From NCBI GenBank assembly GCA_035651635.1, contig DASRFK010000179.1, forward strand, positions 41,686 through 105,685: a stretch of 64,000 nucleotides of DNA, written 5' to 3'. The stretch comes from JANXQE01 sp035651635 (GTDB taxonomy: Bacteria; Verrucomicrobiota; Verrucomicrobiia; Limisphaerales; UBA8199). Both the position numbers and the translations under genes were made by a program. Below, one piece after another: positions 59,396-64,000 of the stretch (position 1 is its first letter; every line of letters begins with the position of its first letter). The notes beneath the pieces were generated by a model that made no database searches, was not told the DNA's origin, and was given only the letters and a program-made list of their open reading frames with translations.

Positions 59396-60154
59396 ATGCC
59401 ACGCCTGACCGACACGGACCGCGAACGTTTCCGCCACTTGCAAAAACTTGGCTTGGAGTTGCGGCACTTTTTCGATGTCGGCGCCTCGATCGGCCGTTGG
59501 TCGAGCCGAATGAGCCAGGATTTCCCGCATGCCAGCTTTCATTTGTTTGAGCCGTTGATTGATCATTCTCCTGATTATCGCGTCAAGATGCAAACCACCT
59601 TGGCACGGCATCCAGATTTTCGGCTGCACAAGGTCGCCTTGGGAGCGGAGCGAAAACGGGCTCGAATGTTTTTATACCCGGACAATCTGGTCGGAAGCAC
59701 CGCCTTGCCGCTGGATTACCGACCGCCGGATGCGCGGGTGGTGGAGGTGGACATGCTCACGATTGACTATGTGGTTGAAGAATTCCAGTTGGGCGTGCCG
59801 CAGGTGATAAAAATGGATACCCAAGGTTGCGAGTTGGATATTTTGCAAGGCGCCAAAAAAACTTTGCCCCAGGTAGACGTGCTGCTGCTGGAATGCTGGT
59901 TGACGCGGGCTTACGGGCCATCGACTCCGCTGCTGCTGGAAGTAGCTCAGTGGCTGCGCCAATTCGGATTTCATCTTTGGGACCTGGGAAACGGCTGGCG
60001 GGATGGCAGTGGCGTGCTGGTGGCGCAGGATTGCCTGTTTCTCAATGCGCGTTGCCAAATCTCGCGGTTGCAAAACGAAGCGCTGGCTTCAGCGTCCCCG
60101 CCTCAGGAACTGCTGTTGCGGCGAATGCGAAACCTGTTGATCGGCCGGCCATGA
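59396..60154 (+). CDS. FkbM-family SAM-dependent methyltransferase
   Basis: 252 residues with the SAM site FFDVGASIGRWSSRM, the acidic FHLFEP strand end, VDMLTIDYVV and the FkbM phrase VIKMDTQGCELDILQGA. FkbM enzymes methylate hydroxyls of sugars or polyketides. Its neighbours indicate a surface-glycan role. It is 63 bp before the fusion gene. Confidence 0.9.
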   Translation: MPRLTDTDRERFRHLQKLGLELRHFFDVGASIGRWSSRMSQDFPHASFHLFEPLIDHSPDYRVKMQTTLARHPDFRLHKVALGAERKRARMFLYPDNLVGSTALPLDYRPPDARVVEVDMLTIDYVVEEFQLGVPQVIKMDTQGCELDILQGAKKTLPQVDVLLLECWLTRAYGPSTPLLLEVAQWLRQFGFHLWDLGNGWRDGSGVLVAQDCLFLNARCQISRLQNEALASASPPQELLLRRMRNLLIGRP

Positions 60155-60217
60155 ACAAACTGGCTATTCGCAGCGAATCGATCGAGGCAAGCGACATTTG
60201 ATCCGTCATCTGAATCC

Positions 60218-62239
60218 ATGAGCTTGAAGAAAATCTGGAGAAAGTTTAAGCGCGATTCGCGCAAACAGGCCACACGCGATGTTCGGCCGCTGACCCGGAA
60301 CGCGCTGCGGGATGCCGATGCCATTATCACGACCAACGAGGTCTGCGACCGGCATGGCACCGGTGTGATTTTGCGAAGGATTTTCGGCAACTCGCCTAAC
60401 ATTCTTTCGATTCGTTCCAGCCGGCTGTATTCGGAGCACGCCTTGGGGCACGCGGAACTCTGTTTCGGGCATGAGGCATTGACACGAGCGGAGAGTTTTG
60501 AGCAGGTGCTCTCGGTGCTGAACGGGACGACGGTGCGGCGAGTGCTGTGTGTGCCGTTCATGGCGGACGAACTGACCACCGCCATCGTGCTCAAGGAACT
60601 TTTTAACGTTCCTCTGTGCATGTATTTGATGGATGACAATAATATCCATGCCCGGGGCATTCCGGATGAACTCATGCGTGAAGCTCTCGAAAAATCGGCT
60701 TTGCGCCTGGCAATCTCGCCAGAACTTCGCGACGCGTACGAACAGAAATATGGCCTCAAGTTTTGGGTGGTGCCTCCGGTGGTCGATGAGCGGGCGCTGC
60801 GCGAAAAAGCGGAAACGCCGACCGGGGCAGGTGCTCGCGGCCGAACCGGAGTCCTAATCGGGAGCGTTTGGAGCCGAGCGTGGCTAACTCAGCTTCGCCG
60901 GACCATTCGCGCCTCCGGACTGAAGATCGATTGGTACGGGAATACGAAAGCGCCGTGGCTGGAGGTTAACGCCGAAGAGTTGCAGCAGGATGGTATCAAC
61001 GACTGCGGGTTTCTGCCGGAACCTAAATTGACGGAACGGCTTCAAGAATACCTTTTTGCCCTCGTCCCAAGCGGGACCCTGGATGAAGCCGATGACCGCC
61101 CTGAAATCGCGCAACTGAGTTTGCCGACCCGCATGCCATACCTGCTGGCGGCATCCAACACGCCCATGATTGTGGTGGGAAGCGCACGAACGGCGGCGGC
61201 GGGCTTTCTTTCCCGATTTGAGGTTGGCAAGGTCTGTCCGTACGAGCCCTCAGCGCTGCGGCAAACAGTCCAGCAGATTTGCCGGCCGGAAGAACAGGCC
61301 AGACTCCGTAAAAATGCGGCGGCCGCCAGCGGTTTGTTTTCCGCCAAAGGCTTGGCCGACTGGATCTGGCGCTCGCTTGAGGCCGGTGAGCCGCGCGACG
61401 AGCGCTTCGAACGAGCCTTTTGCAGGCGCGCGGGCGAGGTGATACCTTACGTCGAGACGCCGGCCCCCAAGGACCTGCAAGGCGATTTCGCGTTGTTGTA
61501 TCAGGCCTTTCGGCGGTTGCATCGCCGCAACTACAGCCCGGATTTCATCATCGATGTGGGTGCCTCGACCGGAGTGTGGTCCAACACGGCCAAACGAATT
61601 TTCCCCAAAGCCCGTTTTATCCTGGTTGACCCTTTGCACTCGAAGTACGTGCGGATGAATGACTGGTTTTTCCGCAGTAACCCGGATTTTGAGACGATTG
61701 CCGCGGCTGTTTCCGATCGGCCTGGGGAAGCGGAATTGAATGTTTCGCCGGATTTGTACGGCAGTTCCCTGCTGCGGCCCAGCGACCAATCTGCCGGCGA
61801 AACAATCACGGTTCCGGTGGTGACACTGGACGACATCGCGGCGCAAAGAAAACTCAGCGGCCGGGGTTTGCTCAAGATCGATGTGCAGTTTACCGAACAC
61901 CTGGTGCTGGCGGGGGCCGAGCAGTTGCTTCATCAGGTTGATGTGTTGCTATTGGAATTGTCGCTCTTCCGCTATGCGCCGGAGGCGATGCTCTTTCCGG
62001 AGATGTGTGAATTGGTGCGGAGCCTGGGCTTCAACTATTTTGAGGATGTTGGCGGATGGCGTTCTCCGGTCGACGGCACGATGCTGCAGAAGGACGTGTT
62101 GTTTGTGCGTGACTCGCTTTTTGTGCAGGGGATGCATAAGCCCGCCAAACGCATTCCGGCGCCCTCCTCCGCGGAGTACGCCCGCGAGTCGGAGTCTTCG
62201 GTGCTGGCAGCCGCCGCACTTTACGAGCAAGTGCAATAA
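60218..62239 (+). CDS. Glycosyltransferase-FkbM methyltransferase fusion
   Basis: 673 residues. Residues ~40-400 resemble a GT-B-like transferase (LCMYLMDDNNIHARGIPDELM, LRLAISPELRDAYEQKYGLKFWVVPPVV, GVLIGSVWS, YLLAASNTPMIVVG, RFEVGKVCPYEPSALRQTV). Residues ~430-640 are an FkbM-like domain with FIIDVGASTGVWSNTA, FILVDPL, and LLKIDVQFTEHLVLAGAEQLL, in which the usual QGxE motif reads QFTE. It likely builds and methylates a sugar unit in one protein. The pieces are otherwise separate in this same cluster. Confidence 0.8.
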   Translation: MSLKKIWRKFKRDSRKQATRDVRPLTRNALRDADAIITTNEVCDRHGTGVILRRIFGNSPNILSIRSSRLYSEHALGHAELCFGHEALTRAESFEQVLSVLNGTTVRRVLCVPFMADELTTAIVLKELFNVPLCMYLMDDNNIHARGIPDELMREALEKSALRLAISPELRDAYEQKYGLKFWVVPPVVDERALREKAETPTGAGARGRTGVLIGSVWSRAWLTQLRRTIRASGLKIDWYGNTKAPWLEVNAEELQQDGINDCGFLPEPKLTERLQEYLFALVPSGTLDEADDRPEIAQLSLPTRMPYLLAASNTPMIVVGSARTAAAGFLSRFEVGKVCPYEPSALRQTVQQICRPEEQARLRKNAAAASGLFSAKGLADWIWRSLEAGEPRDERFERAFCRRAGEVIPYVETPAPKDLQGDFALLYQAFRRLHRRNYSPDFIIDVGASTGVWSNTAKRIFPKARFILVDPLHSKYVRMNDWFFRSNPDFETIAAAVSDRPGEAELNVSPDLYGSSLLRPSDQSAGETITVPVVTLDDIAAQRKLSGRGLLKIDVQFTEHLVLAGAEQLLHQVDVLLLELSLFRYAPEAMLFPEMCELVRSLGFNYFEDVGGWRSPVDGTMLQKDVLFVRDSLFVQGMHKPAKRIPAPSSAEYARESESSVLAAAALYEQVQ

Positions 62240-62388
62240 TAGCTTCCCCTCTCTCCAAACCGAAACTCGAAATCGGAAGGTCGAAAGAAATCCGAGGCCG
62301 AAACTCGAGTCTAAGTTTGGCCTGGGCTACGGTCTCTTTCTGGGTTTTTTGACTTGGCATTGCGTGCCGGACTCGCACTCTGACCAGC

Positions 62389-63186
62389 GTGATTCATCCG
62401 ACGGCCCTCGTAAGTCCCAAAGCCGAGCTTGATCCGACCGTAACGGTCGGGCCCTATGCGGTCATCGAGGCCGGGGTGCGTATTGGAGCTCACTCGATCA
62501 TTGGGCCGCATGCCTTTCTGACCGGCCAAACCGACATTGGGGAGCACAACGAGTTTTTTGCCGGCGCGGTCATTGGCGAAGCGCCGCAGGACCTGAAATA
62601 TCGCGGGGCTCCGACCGGTCTGTCAGTGGGCAGCCATAACGTTTTTCGCGAACACGTGACCGTGCATCGCTCAAACAAACCGGAAGACAAGACCGTCATC
62701 GGTTCACACAATTTTCTGATGGCCAACTCGCATGTTGGCCATAACTGCCGCGTGGGCGATAATGTGATATTAGCCAACGGCGCGCTCCTGGGCGGACACG
62801 TCGTCGTGCAAGACCGTGCTTTTATTTCGGGCAATTGCCTGGTGCACCAATTCGTGCGCGTGGGCGTGCTGGCCCTGATGCAAGGCGGTTCCGCCATCAG
62901 CAAGGATTTGCCGCCCTATACCATCGCGCGTGGAGACAACGGCATGTGCGGGCTGAACGTGGTGGGATTACGCCGGGCCGGGCTTAGCGCCGAGGAGCGC
63001 CTCGAGCTTAAGCAGTTATATCGGGCTCTGTTCCGGGCCGGAACAACACTTCGGGCGGCGCTCGGTGCAGCGCGAAAAGGATTCTCCAGTCCGCCCGCCA
63101 AAGCTCTGATTGAGTTTGTGGCCGGGGCAAAGCGGGGCCTCTGCTCAGACACCGGTTGGCGCAAAACGGAGGAGCTTAGCCCTTAG
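62389..63186 (+). CDS. lpxA: UDP-N-acetylglucosamine acyltransferase
   Basis: 265 residues of left-handed beta-helix hexapeptide repeats (IHPTALVSPKAELDPTVTVGPYAVIEAGVRIG...) and the LpxA features GEAPQDLKYRG, FREHVTVHRS, NSHVGHNCRVGDNVILANG with the catalytic His, and HQFVRVGVLALMQGGSAISKDLPPY. It adds the first acyl chain of lipid A. The start is GTG 62389. lpxD, fabZ and lpxB, usual partners, are not adjacent. Its end overlaps the convergent DAHP synthase gene by 11 bp. Confidence 0.95.
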   Translation: MIHPTALVSPKAELDPTVTVGPYAVIEAGVRIGAHSIIGPHAFLTGQTDIGEHNEFFAGAVIGEAPQDLKYRGAPTGLSVGSHNVFREHVTVHRSNKPEDKTVIGSHNFLMANSHVGHNCRVGDNVILANGALLGGHVVVQDRAFISGNCLVHQFVRVGVLALMQGGSAISKDLPPYTIARGDNGMCGLNVVGLRRAGLSAEERLELKQLYRALFRAGTTLRAALGAARKGFSSPPAKALIEFVAGAKRGLCSDTGWRKTEELSP

Positions 63187-64000
63187 CCATCAGGTTTGCC
63201 AGCAACAGGGCCATCTCGACGGCCTGTTCATAATTGAGCCGCGGATCCAGCTGTGTCCGATAGTCCTTGCTGAGATCGGCCTCGGTAACGCCGCTGGCCC
63301 CGCCAATACACTCAGTGACGTTATCTCCGGTCAACTCGAAGTGCACTCCGCCCAGGTGCGCCCCGCAATCTCTCAGAATCCGATAGGCTTGTTCGAGTTC
63401 AGCGAGGATCTTTTCGAAGCGGCGGGTTTTGATGCCATTACTGAGGGTCTCGGTGTTGCCGTGCATCGGATCCGAGCACCAGAGAATTTGCCTGTTCTCG
63501 CGCCGCATAGTCTTGGCCAGGGCCGGCAAACAACGTGCAACTTCCGAGGCGCCGAAACGAAAGATGAAAGTCAGCCGGCCCGGTTCATTGTCCGGGTTCA
63601 ACACATCGGCCAGGGCCAGCGCATCGTCGGGAGTGACTTTCGGCCCGATCTTCACTCCGATGGGATTGGCGATGCCGCGGAAGAATTCAACGTGGGCGCC
63701 CTCCAGAGCGCGGGTGCGTTCACCAATCCAGGGGAAGTGCGTGGACAGGTCGTACCAGCCGGAACGTCGTGGCACTTGCCGCGTCTGAGCCTGCTCGTAT
63801 GGCAGGTGCAATCCTTCGTGGCTGGCGAAAAAATCCACCCGATTGATATCCGCCAGGACGCAGCCAGTGAGGGTCTCCATGAAACGAAGCGAGTCGCCAA
63901 TGCTCTGGACCATCCGCGTGTAATCGGCCGCGTGGGGAGATTTTGCCATGAACCCCACGTCCCAGTACTCGGGATGGTGCAGGTCGGCAAAGCCCCCCTC
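63176..64000 (-). CDS. 3-Deoxy-7-phosphoheptulonate synthase, class II (5' end off window)
   Basis: The minus-strand frame stays open to the window edge and gives ~274 C-terminal residues: DLHHPEYWDVGFMAKSP, FFASHEGLHLPYEQAQTR, GERTRALEGAHVEFFRGIANPIGVKIGPK, the metal-site FRFGASEVARCLPAL...WCSDPMHGNTE, GGVHFELTGDNVTECIGG and YRTQLDPRLNYEQAVEMALLLA. This is the plant-type (class II) DAHP synthase, the first step of aromatic amino-acid synthesis from PEP and erythrose-4-phosphate. The N-terminal ~170 residues lie outside. Confidence 0.96.
   Translation of the reverse strand, partial: EGGFADLHHPEYWDVGFMAKSPHAADYTRMVQSIGDSLRFMETLTGCVLADINRVDFFASHEGLHLPYEQAQTRQVPRRSGWYDLSTHFPWIGERTRALEGAHVEFFRGIANPIGVKIGPKVTPDDALALADVLNPDNEPGRLTFIFRFGASEVARCLPALAKTMRRENRQILWCSDPMHGNTETLSNGIKTRRFEKILAELEQAYRILRDCGAHLGGVHFELTGDNVTECIGGASGVTEADLSKDYRTQLDPRLNYEQAVEMALLLANLMAKG

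Overview
The window is a high-GC, gene-dense bacterial chromosome segment that looks like a soil or freshwater Verrucomicrobiota, probably near Pedosphaera/Limisphaerales. This is inferred from the gene mix (futalosine menaquinone genes, tandem beta-barrel porins of the BBP2 type, a GspF-H-I-J-K pseudopilin operon, class II DAHP synthase, LpxA) and from several families of short dispersed intergenic repeats typical of that phylum. The outer membrane proteins, LpxA and YidC with a large periplasmic domain indicate a Gram-negative envelope. No tRNA, rRNA, CRISPR array, transposase or integrase gene could be recognised. Layout: 1-3.0 kb is the conserved rnpA-yidD-yidC-jag block (membrane protein insertion, often near the replication origin). 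3.1-9.3 kb holds a MoeB/ThiF-rhodanese protein, a purine nucleoside phosphorylase, a hybrid kinase-like protein without its phospho-acceptor histidine, a LysR regulator behind a long palindrome, and an M29 aminopeptidase. 9.6-17.4 kb is an arsenic-phosphate island: arsR-arsC-acr3 with four-base stop/start overlaps, then a PhoU fused to a catalytically dead arsenate-reductase-like domain, then pstS-pstC-pstA and two divergent pstB genes whose ATPase motifs have decayed in a complementary way. 17.4-21.3 kb is repeat-rich: an ORF6N-domain gene lies between an intact mazG and a decayed copy of the mazG tail, followed by proB. 21.3-25.3 kb encodes a beta-propeller/phosphoesterase and MoeA. 25.3-31.1 kb is a minus-strand type II secretion or pseudopilus operon. 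31.3-36.3 kb has a Tat-exported intradiol dioxygenase-like protein, an FAD oxidoreductase, a flotillin/SPFH protein and an outer-membrane barrel. 36.6-40.1 kb encodes a 1007-residue ExoU-like patatin phospholipase followed directly by a CesT/SpcU-like secretion chaperone, a candidate effector-chaperone pair. 40.2-43.7 kb has mqnE-mqnA and a PilC. 44.2-47.0 kb has two paralogous porins, each with its own strong terminator; 47.1-49.2 kb is rplM-rpsI-argC. 49.3-56.1 kb holds a secreted unknown, a CHASE8/HAMP/GAF hybrid histidine kinase, NAD synthetase and a family 4 uracil-DNA glycosylase. 56.3-62.2 kb is a surface-polysaccharide segment (two glycosyltransferases, an FkbM methyltransferase, a glycosyltransferase-FkbM fusion, a short-chain dehydrogenase relic), followed by lpxA and the edge-truncated DAHP synthase. 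The observations most worth a second look are the ExoU-like protein with its chaperone (36.6-40.1 kb), the asymmetric PstB pair with the PhoU pseudo-arsenate-reductase fusion (11.7-17.4 kb), the sensor kinase lacking its phospho-acceptor histidine (5.5-7.0 kb), and the structured dispersed repeats, one family of which shows compensatory stem changes between two copies. All family assignments rest on motif reading and memory of the families; no database search was possible.
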